Below, piece by piece: positions 48,244 to 62,500 of a stretch of 64,000 nt of DNA. The notes under the pieces were generated by a model. The model was not told the origin of the DNA. It made no database searches and saw nothing but the letters and a program-made list of their open reading frames with translations. Both the position numbers and the translations under genes were made by a program. Within the stretch, counting starts at the first letter, position 1; each line of letters opens with the position of its first letter. Source of the stretch: Istiophorus platypterus. Taxonomy: Eukaryota; Chordata; Actinopteri; Istiophoriformes; Istiophoridae. The stretch lies in NCBI GenBank assembly GCA_016859345.1, contig CM029124.1, positions 17,953,480 through 18,017,479 of the forward strand. The letters run 5' to 3'.

Positions 48244-51200
48244 CTGCGGAAAAGAAACAGGATTTTGTTGTGGTCAGTTTTGAGGCATGTAGATGGAGAC
48301 GACATACAGACGACATGCTCCTGGGGGGGTTCTTCTTAAGTTTAATTTGGCCTTGTTATGTCCTATGTGGATATTTATGGATCACTATATTAAATGGGGT
48401 GCACCATCTAAATTAGTTTTCTCAAGCAGATTATTTGTGGCTAAATATTTACACCCAGTAATTATTGGGGGCAACTGTTACATTCTGCCTGCAAATTGTC
48501 TCTCTCTGATTCGTAACACAGTCAAATCTGAGCACACATACTCGATACACACATTTTTAATTTCAGGGTGATTTACACCTCCTGAAGGCATCAGTATATC
48601 CAGAGTCCACTGCAAATAAACATCTATGAATCTTAAAACTCATAGGAAAAGAACGTACCATGTTTCATATCATGCCAATCACATCAGACTAAACAATCAA
48701 ATAATGTCAACTAGGTTCATAATCAGATATTTGCCACTCATTCTAAACTGGGATTTTACTAAACTTGAAATATAGCAGTATAGGATGTTGTATTAAAGGT
48801 ATAACATAATGGTGCAACCAGATTTAGTAAATCATTAGTTTGGAATTTGCTCGCAGTTACTAAGAATTTAGGAAGGGTACAACACACAAATGCAGGAATG
48901 GATCTAAGAATAGCTGGTGCAGCCCAATCCGGGTAATCATTAATGCTGAAATAACAACAAGTCGACTCACTTTCCCGTTCTTTCTTCTTCATGCGTTTTC
49001 GTCGTCTGTCAATAGAAGCCACCTCAGACTTGAGGGAGAGGTAGTGGTTCCTGATGTCCTGCAGCTTCTCCTGAAGAAACGAAATCCTCTCCAGACTGCT
49101 CATCTTCTCCAGGTCAGCTAAGTGGAACGCAAGTAATGCTTTTTTTTAATTCAAGGTTTTAGGCTTTTAGGGTCAATGCACATGTTCAAACCATTTAGCT
49201 AAACATACATATTATTCAACTTTAGTAAACACAATGCAAAATAGTCACTAGATTATAGGAGCAGTAACCCAAATCACACATTAAAAAAAGTTGATAAATT
49301 TAATAGATTTTTTAAAAATTAGACTGAAAAGAAGATCCTGATTTGGACTATTTAAATGGGTCCTGATGAAAAAGTCATACTGTTTTGTATTTTCAGATTG
49401 GTAGAATAGATTATTTGGCTATGTGAGACTTACACATCTGGAAACTCCACTTGTACACTCGTGGTGATCTTCCATGGTTGTCCCGGTGCTGGCTGTGGTC
49501 AGCGTCACCCTGCTTATGGTACTTATGGCTCGAGGGGGGAGATCTCCCATGACACTTAGGCGAAGTGGCAACCTTCACGTCTGATGCATTGTTCTTAGAG
49601 GCAGTTGATTTGGCAGTGCCCTCAGCAACAGACTGGTCCTCGCTGTCACTGCTGTTGGCTGGAAGAGAGAAGAAAACAGTTACAGAAATAAATGGACAAT
49701 GATCAGGTAAAATCTCATTTCTTCTCTCACCTGAAACCTGTTATACAATGTCGGGAAATGAGTAAACAAGACATAGAAAGTCTAAAGCTGGTAAAAAATA
49801 CTGCTGGCACCGGAAATAGGAAGGCTAGCAGGGTGTCGGGAATTCTATCTACAGCTCTCCATACCTGTTTTCCTGTTCTTTTTGGGAGGCACACCAAGGC
49901 TCTTGCGGTTTGGCTTGTGTTTCTTTGAGGCTCCACCTGTCTGTGATTCTTTCTGCCGCTTCTGACTCACAGACGCTACACAGAAAAGAGAAAATGTTGA
50001 GGGAACAAGCAGACTATAAAATGAGTTGTCTTTATTATTCCATCCTGAAGACACATAATGAATTCTGCAACTGCAAAAAAAAAAGAAAAACAACCCACAA
50101 TACAGTACATTTGCTATTATTTGTACCTTTGGACTTCTGCTCACTCTCTTGCTGGCTGCTACTGCTTAGCTCTAGGCTGCAGCTGCTGCTGCTGTTACAA
50201 GAGAGGCTGACGTCAAACACCTTTGAGGGGGAACCTGCCCCTTCGTCCTGAGGGAGGTCTTGCAGCTCCCCGCCCAGACTCTCCACTTCTACTGTGCTGC
50301 TGTCCGTCTCACTGCGCCCGCCTGCCACCTCCTCCTGTATGGGTCCTTGGGGGAGTGTGTCAGAAACCGGCTCTGAAGGCAAGACAGGGGGTATAGATGG
50401 TGGAGGGGTGGAAGGCTGTGCTTGACTGGAGTCTTCCACGGTACTGCCACCTCCCAAGGGGGACTCGGGCGTTGTTGGTGGTGTGTTGAGTACAGAGTTA
50501 CTGCCACTGCTTGGAAACTCCTGTAGTTTGTCGTTCTCCATCTGCTCCTCTGAGACTTCGTCCTCTGGTCCGGCGTCCTGTTCAACACTTGGCTCCTCCA
50601 GGCACGAGGGTACAGGTGGGGGAGGAGAGTTGGCGGCCTCTGTATCTGAATCAGAGAACAATTCTTTGAGCGTTTTCTTTGGCCACTGGGCCTGGATGCT
50701 GGACCACACGTCTTTTTGTCCTTTAGAGCGGACAGCAGGCCTGTCCTCTGCATTCCCAGATGTTTTGGCTCTCTTCTCAGGAATCTCCCAGAACCCTGCT
50801 TGTCTGCCAGTTTTGGTCTTCTCCTTCATCCCGTTGTACTTCTTAGAGGGGGAACCTTTGGTTTTTGGGCGGCTTCGCTGACTTTCCTCAGCCTGGGACT
50901 CAGCCAGAGCTTCACCCTCATCATCCGAACTGCTGTTAGATGACACCCCCCTCTCCTCCCCAGGACCGGCCGCTCTCTCCTCCAGCTTCCTGGGAGAGCC
51001 TCCAGGTAACCAGTCAGCACTCCTGGTGTTCCTTGTCTTTGCTTTGGATTGGGCTTTTGGGGTCCTCTCTGCTGCACCATCAGATTTCCTCTTCCTGGTG
51101 CTCACTTCCCCCTCTAACTCAGGTTGACTTCTACGCTTCCCAACCTCTGCACTCTCTGCACTGACTAAATCCTGGTTCTTTCCCGAGACTGGAGAAGGTT

Positions 51201-53480
51201 TGGATCCTTCAGCTGGAGTTGCGCTCTCCCAACACTCTGAAGTTTGCGCCGGCTCTGGTGGGGACTTTCTGAGGCCGCCCCCGCAACCTGGGCGATCCTC
51301 TTCATTATGCTCTCCCTCCTCGTCCTCGTGCTCGTGCTCACTTTCATCTGTGGACATCTCAGAGGCTGGGGCAAAGGACACAGAACTTCTGTTAGTGTCA
51401 GGCGTATATCAACAGGCATAAATAAACCACTTCAGAGTCAAACAGTCCCAATCTGCTTTAGGTGTGCATGAGGACTACAAGCTAATGAGTGTTGCTACCT
51501 TGCAGGCCATTGAGGATAGAGGTAATTTCTATAGACTCGACTGGAGACTGCTGAGTCCCTTTGTCCTCACCCTCGTCCATCTTGGAAAAGACATCCTGAC
51601 TCAGGCCACATTTGGAACGCGGGATGCGGTTAGCGTTGGACGAAGGGCCGAGAACTTCTCTGTCATTGAGCCTCTCCAACCTGTCTCGCTCCCTCTCAGC
51701 TTTGTTCTGTCAGAAAGTTAACACAGTCAGTGATTGACTTCATGAAAGTGAAACAGGTTTAAGCTGAAAAGTTGAAACTCTCCAAACTCGTACCTTTATT
51801 TTTTTGCGATGCTTTATTTTTGGTACATTCTTATTGGCGGGCCGCACAATCTTGTCTGCTTTGATCCATTCATCATATCTAAAATCAAGTACAGAGACAA
51901 GAGACAATTTAATCATTCAGATCTTTGAAAGGAGCTTAGAATCTCTCACACCACCCACCACACAGACACCTCTACTGTCTGAACCCAACATGTTGCTGTG
52001 GTACAATAAGCCTCAAAAGCAAAGGAAGAAATCCCATGGTATTATGTGGAAAAAGACAAACCTTTACAATGAAGAAAGAAACAATATTAACACCGACCAC
52101 CACACAAATCATATTCAACAAAGTTCCAACAGTACCAAGGGTGCTACTTGTGTCGTATGAGGAAAATGAAAAGTTTCACAACATCACACACGACAGACAC
52201 AATGCAGAGAACATCCCACTGTCTTTTATAGAGTGCTAGAGGACCACACAACAACATTGAGACAATGAAATGCTGATTGCACTAGTTGACCTCTGTGTCA
52301 TGGTACCCTAACACTCTACTTAACACTGCATTAACCCTGACCCACTGGGGAGGGGGGAGAGGGTTGAGAGGTAGAGGTGAGTGTAGCAGCACTTTGGTTG
52401 GCCTTTCAGACAATTCAGAGAAGGGTAGCTCACATTAAGATATCATACTGCAGGATCCCAATATTGTTTAACCAGAACCACTGGCTGGCTATCTCCAGAG
52501 TTAAATTGGTAAAAGTTCAGCCTGTCTGTAGATTTAGTTGAGAGACAGACAGCTGGGGGACAGACAGACAGGGGATTCAGTCAAAACTGAGTGAGGGAAG
52601 CTGAGGAGTGATCCACATCAACCCAGAACTCAATTCTGTTTCTGCCACTAGATGGCCCAGTGTTCTCCATAATCAGAGTACTGACCATGGGACTGGATTA
52701 GATGAAGCAGAATTGTGAGGAAGGGATGTGTTACTGCTGTGGGGATACCCATGTAGCGGTGATCCCGTGAGCTGAATTGAAAGTTAAGAGATATCTTTTT
52801 TTTCTCTCTCTTTTTTTTCCTCTTTAGGGTGAATATAGACGTTAGGTGATTTCTCCCCAGGTCCTGTCTTACCTGACGTTCCAGCCACAGTAGTGCACCA
52901 GGTAGAGCACCTCTCCCCCCTCCACGTCTGCCTCTTTCACAGTGGCCTCGTACGTCTTCAGATTGCGGCCTCGCCCATACCTCACCTGCACCTTCATCCC
53001 CGGGGGGTAACACTCAAACTCCTCCCCCTCCTCCCCCTCCTGACTGCTGTCATCCCTGCAAGAAAAACAGTTCAGCACTTCCTGGCCCTAGGCTGCCCCA
53101 TTGAACACCACAGAACCCCACCCACAGCCACCCGCCCCAACTCACTGCCTGCTGCTTGAAGGCCTGTTTTCTAATTAATTTGCTCCACCCTTGCCTGCCA
53201 TGTCCCATTACAACACTAGGCCCTTATCTATAAAGAAACATAAACTTTCCATTTTTGTCCTAGTCCAGAGTAACCTACAGCAAACTGCAGGATAAACAAC
53301 TGAGTCATTTACAGTAAGCCAGTAAAAGAACAGTATATGGAGTGTTTCAGCAAAAAAACAAAAAACAAACAAAAAAAAAATCCCAAAACATTCTTTCATG
53401 GAAAAAATTAATCATCTTGCATGGCAAATAACACTACTGTTAGGCTATCTAACCCTACAGCCATACAACATTCTTAGGAT

Positions 53481-53568
<88 letters not shown>

Positions 53569-56500
53569 TGTAAGAAACAAAGCAGCCACAAGGAGGAGCT
53601 AGTGGGAAACAGTCAGGAGATGTCAAAGCTGGAAGGTGTATGGGCGGTGCAGGAGTGCCAGTAAGTGGTTTAGGCGCGGGGGCCACAGGGGCGGGTTAGC
53701 ACGGCAAAGCACAACTTGGAAGGCAGGGGCGGCAACTTAAAGCGAGACTACAGCGTTGAGCTGAAGCGCGGCTGCGAGATCCAGTTCAGTCTGCCGCCAT
53801 AAAGAACAGCCACAAACACAGTGCTCCACACAATCCCTCTCGTACCCTGACAGCTCAGAGCATGTGCTTTCTGCTGACGGTTCAATTTCAACGGGCCACG
53901 GTGAAGAATATACGCACATTTGTTCGGTATTCTAAGTGTGACAACTGAAGAAAGTGTGACCGCCCTACGACTGTGGACGCGGTAGACTTTGAATGGCAAC
54001 TGATGTTGAAAATACATTGCATGTGATCAGTTTCATAAACCATTTCAAACCCTCAGTGATAACATGGTCATGAAACACAAATAAGCACCGATGAGTTATA
54101 AGACCCACACAGAGACATAACAAGTTTCAAGCTGCAATAAAGAGTCTTTTGACAGAAAATAGTCATTTTCAACAAATGTCTGTGGGTTTCAGGCTCTTGT
54201 TTTTTGTTTTTTTTTTATCTTACATTAGAGTGACTTTAATAAATCTGAACTGTTGGTTGGATGAAAAAAGTCACAGTGGGCATTTTTCACCATTTTCTAG
54301 TATTTTATAGACTAAACAATTAATTGATCAATCAAAGATTAACCAGCAGATTAATCAATAATTAAAATAATGGTTAATTGCAGCCCTTAAGAAATTACCC
54401 CAAAGTATTGCTTATATCAAGATAAATTCCCCAGAAAACCAGAGCTATGAAACCTTAATCTAATTATTATTATTATTATGCAGTAAAGCCACAAAGAAAA
54501 GCTGGAGATTCAGTCTCTTCATTAGAGCTGGAGCTGGAGTTGAGTGCACTTCATCAGGAGAAAAAGTAAATGGTAACCAGCACTCAGGCAGTAACATCAC
54601 AATTACTGTAGAACAAGAATTTCTCTCTATATAATTAATTACCATCATTAATATAAATTAAAACATAACTGTCTCATTCAGGCTCAGGGTAAACTAGCTC
54701 TCATTGGCTGCACACACTGTCTGCTGCTGACTAAAATTGATCTGGATTACAGACTGTAAACATTAAACAGGTCAGATATCATCAGGAAAGCTCAGATCAG
54801 ATCAAATCAACCACTACCACGTCATCTGCGAGGACCACTGATCCTGACAAAGCCAAAGGATCAGGGAACCTCCGTACTGTCAGAAAGCCCACACATGGCG
54901 ATCGGCATGATTGTACTGTAGTGTGCCTGTAGCCATGGGTGATATAAACTACACAGAAGAGGAATACTGATAGCAACACTGTATGATCAGGACATCCTAA
55001 AGCTGGAGAGTTTTCCGATTCTTCATTTGGACACAAAAGACTGCAGTGAACTAAGTATGTGGACTTTTCATTTTTATTTGTCCACTGTTTTCTAGCCATT
55101 CCCCAGAATGGCTAAAGTAAAAATCTAAACACAGGTGTCAAACTGGAGGGTGAACAAACACAGTTCTAAATTAAACAGAGAGCACTGACCGAAATGCTCC
55201 GGACAGGAAACAATAGGGGGAAAAGACATGTAACCGAGACCAAAGGTTTCAACTACCCAGAACATACATTTATCAACACCGCAAGTTCCTTTCTCCTCTA
55301 AAGGTTGCTGCCTCTGAAGCACAAACTCGCATCTAGTCTCCTAATGCATCAGTGACAACACTCACACACATGGAACATTTAATAAAGCTGAACATCAAAA
55401 AGCCAAAAAAATGAGAGAAGAAAAGACAGGAAGAGGGTGCAGAGAGACAGAGATAAGAGTTTAGGAGGGAGAAATCAAGAAGAGCACAGCCATGTTGTGT
55501 GCACTGAGTGAGCTGAGGCTGGCCATGGTCAAACAATCCCAGCCAGAGAGGGAGGGAGGGAGGGGGAGAGAGGGAGAGGGAGAGGGAGAGGGAGAGAGAC
55601 AGAGAGACAGAGAGACAGAGAGAGCACAGCATGACATGCCAGGTGAAAAGTAGCTAGCAGTCAGGCTTTGGTGCTCTAAGATGTCTCTGCCAGCTGATGC
55701 CGACTAAGCCACAAGAAATAATAATAGCACAGAGGGCAGTGGTCAGCTTAGTTAGAAGACAGAGAGAGAGGAGAGCTTTCCTCTCTCTGGTTAGCAGGTA
55801 GAGGGGGATTGTGGTTGTACTGCGTATTAGTATCATTAAGGTCAGAAGGGTCACTGCTTCTCATCTGTTAATGGTCTTTTATGTTTTACTGCCACCAAGG
55901 AAAGTGAATGCAGCCGGTCTTATTGTCTTGAGAAACTTTTCAAATTCTTTAAGACTGAAGGTCAGATTGAATATCAACAAAACTTCACCATGCAGGAGCC
56001 CTGCATGGAGCTTGTGTCTGTTTCAGGAGTTCTGGTTGTTTTTTGTTTCTTTTTTTATACCACCCTGGAGGAGGGATCATCCTTTCAGTCCACCTACCCA
56101 GAGTTGTCCTTGCTCTCCTGCTCCTCGTCACACTCCTCTTTTGTGTTTTCAGCTCCAAGGTGAGCCTTTGATGAGCCCTCATCTGCGTCTCCTTTTTGGG
56201 GAGTGTCTTCTTCGTCATCGTCGTTGTCGTTTGCGCTGTCCTTTCCCTCAGTTTTCGAAGGTTCGGACTCCAATTTGTTGTGGGTCAAATCTGGTACCTC
56301 CTCCTAAGAAAGAGGGATGCTTTTAATATAAAGACACACATGGGTGTGGTCTGCAGTAGTTAATTTAAAGTAAAGGTTTGGATAAAATATCCGACTTAAG
56401 AAAAAAATGGACATTTTTTTTTTTGTTTAAAATCAAACAAGAGAATGCACCTTGCAGACTACAGACTGCGCGCTGCAAGGTTCTACATCCTGCTGGGCCT

Positions 56501-59500
56501 TCTGCTCTTCTGTGCTGGAGGATATGGGAGCTGCTCCTCCTGTGTCCCCCTCCGACTTCACCTCCCCTTTGGTACCCTGCTTCAAAGGGAGGTCCATCCT
56601 GAAGGTGATGGCAGTGGAAGTGCAGTACTCCTCAAATCCATACAAGTACCTGCATGATAACACAGTCCTCGTCAACATAGCCAAAAGAACCCTATGTGTA
56701 ATTTTACTGTTCCTCTCAAACAAGCAAAAGTTGCAAAAAACTTAATATTGCAAAGACAACAACTCAATTTGCTCCTGTAGACTTTTCTAAACAGAGGAAG
56801 CAAAGAACTTAAAATGGACATAAAAAAATAAAACGGGATACAAATCGCACGTCAGTCTTAGTGACAAACTGCAGAAACATAGGCTGCATCTGCCCAACTG
56901 AGTTAAAGGCTTTGAGGAGCTGTGGAGGCAGCGTCTGTACGTACTTGCGGTAAGCACATTTGACATTGTAGCCAGCGGCTGAGTTAAGTACAGGGATTCC
57001 CAGATCCTGATAGACTTGCTTCCAAACGGAGCCGCTTTCAATCTACTCAGACATGGACACAGAAGAAGACAGTTCCACAGTCAGTCAACATCAAATGAGA
57101 CAAGTGTGACCAAAGTCAAGTGACACTAAGAGGAATTGCTGTAAGAAGTGGCACTCACTTTGTCAAAGCCTCCCAGTTTGTGCACCAGCCTGTAGAGTTT
57201 GAACAGGTTCAGGTTCCTGTAGCCCAGAACAGGGCGCTTGTTGATAGGAGTTCCTGGGGAGAAACACAGAACGGATTGAGATGGGAATGAGGTAGCTACA
57301 TTTTTGTTTAATGGAAAAGCTTTTATAAAGCTGCCTGGAACTGCGGTGGAGAAAGTATACAGACACTACACTTAAGAAAAGGCATGAGAACTGCCAAATT
57401 AACAACTCAGAATATAAGTCCTGCATTGAAATTGTCTCTGAAGTAAAAGTCTGCAAGTATTTTTTGATAAATGTACTTAAAGGATAGAAGTAAAAGCGCT
57501 CATAATACAGAAAAAATGCCCCTGTGAGTGTTATACTATTACACATTCTTAGATCGTCAATACTTTGGCATTAATTAGTACGTAGCATTTTATTGCTGTA
57601 GATGGTAGAGATGGGCTAATTCTAACTATTTTATAAACCTTTGAGTTGTTTTTAATCAAAAGCTTAGTAACAGCACATCATAATTTACAATCTGGTCATA
57701 TGTTTCTGTGTAAAACCTATATCTGGAATGTAACTGGTAACTTAAGTATCAAATGAATATACAGGAAAAACTACAATGTTTTAATAATATAGATAGATAG
57801 ATAAAAGAATTGTAGTGAAGTAGATAAATGAAGTACCACCAAAAGGAAACACTCAAGTCAAGTAAGGTACCTCAACTTTATACTCAAGTACAGTTTTTTA
57901 CCTTCTATCACTGCACTTCGGGATATTTTAATGATCAAAGTAGGTGAAACCACATATATAGAGGTATCGCTTATTGTAAAAAATAATAATTAAAAAAAAC
58001 AACAACAAAAGGACCATGTTAGACTAAGTAAACTAGAAAACCTTTTTTATTCTTGTTTCGGGAAAGCCTTAAAGGTTGTTTGTACAGACTTTGGATTATA
58101 AGAAGGACATGACATAAAATCGTCTTATTTATATTTTTAACTCTCCCTTGACTTAATCTGACAGAGTTTGAATAAATTGTCACAATCTACTGAATCTACT
58201 ACATTAGTGCCCTTGAAAGACATGTTTATGAGAAATGAGAGGTTTCTGTAGACATCCAATTAACAGCACGCTGGACTCACCCCTGTCCTCCATGAACTTG
58301 TACAGCTGCTGCAGAAAGTTCTCTCTCTCCTCTGGGAACGGCTCCACTTCCTCCTGAAGGCAGGAAACAAAACAGTTTGAAGATTTTCTTTTCTTTTTTT
58401 TTTCTTAATTTGAGGTTGTAGGGAAAAGAGTATGTGCAAGGTTCATACCACTACCTCCTCCTCTTCGCTGCTAGCATTTTCCTCCTGCTCCTCCTCTTCA
58501 TCTTCATCATCCTCCTCACTGCTAGAACTTTCCTCTTTCACTTCTGTCTTCCAGGTGATAGGAACAACCAGCTGCTGCTGGAAGTCGAAGGCTGCATCCA
58601 GCGCTGTCCAACACGCAAATAAAATGCATTATTGCACATTACCCACACCCACTTAGCACTGCCTAGGATTCCCTGCTGCTCATATCTAGCAAACTGAGCT
58701 TGTAAAACATAAGCAGAATCCTTTTTCAGAGATCAAACAATTTTTTCGTCTAAATAAACAAAGATAACACATGAACAGATGTTTGAATCAAAGTGCCCTA
58801 CACATCTTGCCCATGAGGTATAAATAATGTGATATTTCAAGTGAAACAAATATCACAAATGAAGAGAACACGAGGTCAATACTCTAAATTTAAGGTTTTC
58901 CTTAAGGCTTAGGGTTTTTGAGGGTGAACCTTGGGCCCGGTTCGAGGTCTGAGGTCCTGATCCAGTTTTTATTAAAGATATCTCAGAACTTCGCTATGTT
59001 CAGCTTTTCCTCAACTCTGATCAGTCTTCCTGTCCCTGCCATTGACAAAACCCTCCAACAGCATGACGCTGCCCCCGCCATGCTTCACTGTTGGGGCTGT
59101 ATATGGCAGGTGATGAGGTGCCTGGTGATGATGCTTAGAATTGAGGCCAAACACTTCAATCTTGGTTTCTTTGGACCAGAGAATCTTGTTTCCTGGATTA
59201 GGGAATGCTGCAGTGATGGTTTGTTTTTTGCTCTGATATGCACTGTCAGCTGTGAGACCTCGTATAAAAAAGTGTGTCTTTTCAGATCATATACAATCAA
59301 ATGAATTTACCATAGGTGGACTCCAATCAAGATGTTGAAACATCTCAAAGATCATCAAAAGGAATGAGAAGCACCTGAGCTAAATTTCAACTGTAATAGC
59401 AAAGGCTTTGATTACTAATGTCAATGTAATCTTTTAGTTTTTCCCTTTTTCTTCAAATTTGCAAACTTTCTATAATTCTGTTTACACTCTATCATTATGG

Positions 59501-62500
59501 GATATTGAGTTCAGATTGATGAGGGAAAAAATAAATTCAAACAATTTTAGCACAAGGCTTCAAAAATGGGTTTGAAAACTTTCTGAATGCACTGTTGAAA
59601 TAAGCCAGAGCATTTCTTGGGCTAATTTGCTAAAAAAAAAAAATAAATAATTCAACTGTTAATGCTATCATCACTCTGAAAATAATCAACCTGTTTACAA
59701 TACATTAAAGTATATCAGAGATTTTGACATAAACATGAAGAAAAGAGCCATGGAAAAAAGCAACATGAAAATCGTCAGAAGAATTTGAATTGATACAGAG
59801 CAGCACAAGCATTCAGCCACAGTGTCACAGGTGGGTTTAAGTAGCATCTAACCACCTCAGCAGATGCTTGTTTTATGCTTTTGTAATGCGGAAAATATCA
59901 CAGTTGTGAGTCAAGCACCTGTGAATACCAAGACTGGGATAGTACAAAGCCATTTCCTAACTGTAATTATGAGAGAGTAGGAGCTCTGCAGAAGAAAAAT
60001 GGGGCACTATATAAAAACCCTGGTAAGGACTTTAAATAAAAATAGACTCAACAGTGACAAGCGCTCTCCACCGCTACATTCCCCAGAAAACAAAACAAAA
60101 AAAACACAAAACTTCTTTCTTCAGTCTGCCTTGCTGCAAGCCATGAGTGTGTCAACATACAGACCAGCCCACAGATGTCGGGGACTAGGTGCTATGCACC
60201 AGTTCCATAAGATTTACCTTTTAAAGCTTCACTTTAAACTCACCTGGTTTGAGACCTGCGTCAGCTTTTGGAGGACAATCACTGTTCATCTCGCGGACGT
60301 CCTTCCGCAGCACCATGTAACTGCAAAACACAACAACTCTGATTAAAATGTGCTCAGAAATGATAGCAAGCAGCAAGGTTCAGCTCTATGGTGTGACGTA
60401 AAGTAAAAATAGTAAGCCAGCCTATATCTATGATGAAGTATATTTTCCTAAAAGAAGGACTCACATAAAATGTGAAGCAGTGAAGAGTAACCACTCTAAA
60501 ATCTTCTTAATTAAAACTCTGGCAGAGAGGAAAGTGCCCTTGAAGTTTCTAACCTTAGAGCCGAACACTAATAACGACCTCAAATCATGAGTAGACATGA
60601 CCAGTCATGACTGCATCACAGCTTAGTTTCTTAAAACATCTCTACAGCAGCTGGGCAAAGTGTCAGTGATCTAGCAGATAGATGGATCAGCGGAGGCAGT
60701 CTGTAGCTCGGCTGGTGCACAGGAGAGACGATTTGCTGTGGTATCTGTAGGCAGCTGAGCTGATTCAATGACTAGATTTACCATGAGGTGAATAAAATAA
60801 AACAAACAAACAAGCTGCTAAATAATAATAAAACTGGTAATAAGAGATGTTAAAATGTACTAATTAGTGCTAAAAGAGCTTAAGCGGAAGGTAATGTCAT
60901 TAGTTTTGCAAGTGTTTTTGTCATAACCCAAGGTATTGTTTAATAGGTTATTAGAATTTATTTTCTGGTGACTTTGAGTACATTATATGATGCACATGTT
61001 ATGACAAAACCTTCCAATATCTGTCAAGATATTTCACTCTGAACCACAAAATGTCAATTAAATGAAAAATCAAGAGATCATCAAAATCAGTAAGATTCAT
61101 CCTCTGGGGGCCATAAATAGCCTTACAAAATTTCACAACGATTCATGTTGTTGCAATATTTCTGTCTGGACCATAGTTGTGGACCAACTGACTGATGAAC
61201 CAGCTTTGCCATCCCTAATGCCCTACTGCTACCATGGCTAAGAGTTTTATTACTGATTATTGCTGTCATTTGACGAATCAACAAAATCCACTAAAATTTT
61301 CAGCTCTATATATGAAGCGGACCAATTTGCAGCATAGTTTTGATTAGCTGATTCTAAAAGTCTGGGCTAAAGAACTACACACAATGATTAAGCAGCTTTT
61401 TCTGTGTAAGTCAATAGCATAGACAAGTCTGTCAGCAGGCCAAAAAAGAAAAAAATAGCAACAGCTTCTTTTTCCATTGTAACTATGGTAACCAGATCTG
61501 ACTAAATAGGAATAGCCACTTCCTGACAACTCCTGTCTCCCCTCTGGATGTGACCTTGCTTTCCCTAAAAAAATGTTTTCCAAAGCCATTGTTTTTGAAA
61601 GGCACATTGAATGGTGATCACTAACAATACCAAACTCTCCAAAAGGAAAGTGGACACACTGACCCTGGTGCCGCGCGAGAGAGGTCACATGGCTTGTGGA
61701 TGTGACCTCTCATCAAAAAAAAACAAATCACAGAGAGAGCAGCAGGTTAGAATAACTGGGTAATAATAGACGAGAAGAGGCTGACATAAATGATAAAAAG
61801 TACAATAACAATCAATGACAAGCATGTGTGTTGTAAAAGGATGGAAAAGTACTTGAAAACAGCTTGTGCACAAAAAGGGCAAAAGAAAATGGTGCTGCAT
61901 CGTAGAGACTGTGGCACTTCTGAAAAGAGGGAACAGAGTGTCTGAAACTGGTGTTGATGCATGTGAAAATTACTTTCATACAGCAAGATCTCAGCAATGA
62001 CTATATGTGGTAAAGCTTTGTTTTGTCTTAGTAAATGTATAAACTCGTCTCTGAAGGGACCGCTTGAAAAACCTGTGATAGATCAAACTGTAACAGAATA
62101 TGCTTGATGGATTAGGCTGATACATCACATCACACATGAGTAAAAGTAATGATAAACCTGTTTCATCTTTGTTATTCCATCCACATAAAAACAAAAGGAT
62201 GGGAGGAAAACAAACCTGAAAATCTAATATACAATCATATATTTTCTGACATCTTACATTTTTATTTCTTGCACCTACCCTTGGATACACTATGCCGACT
62301 TCAATGAGTGAAATCAAATTGCCACAAAACAGAAAGGCAGACTGCCACTGTGCGATTTAATTTGCAACTAAACCCATCACAGGGCACCGGGCTCAGAGAG
62401 GACATACTTCAGAAGTACACGACTTCCAGTTCTCCTCTGATGTATCATTCCTCATCTTATCCGTCTCATCAACTCTACCCTTCACCTGACTATTAGCCAA

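Larger units (their letters stand above)
53056..56097 (-). other. arid4b: arid4b intron H-I, about 3.0 kb
   Basis: The intron contains a long CA repeat (53488-53564), an interspersed-repeat fragment (54200-54390) and a polypurine tract (55543-55624). No exon or RNA gene is supported. Confidence 0.75.

Noticed and set aside
50483..50881. Plus-strand frame of 132 residues opposite arid4b exon L
   Set aside because: Antisense shadow of a long coding exon.
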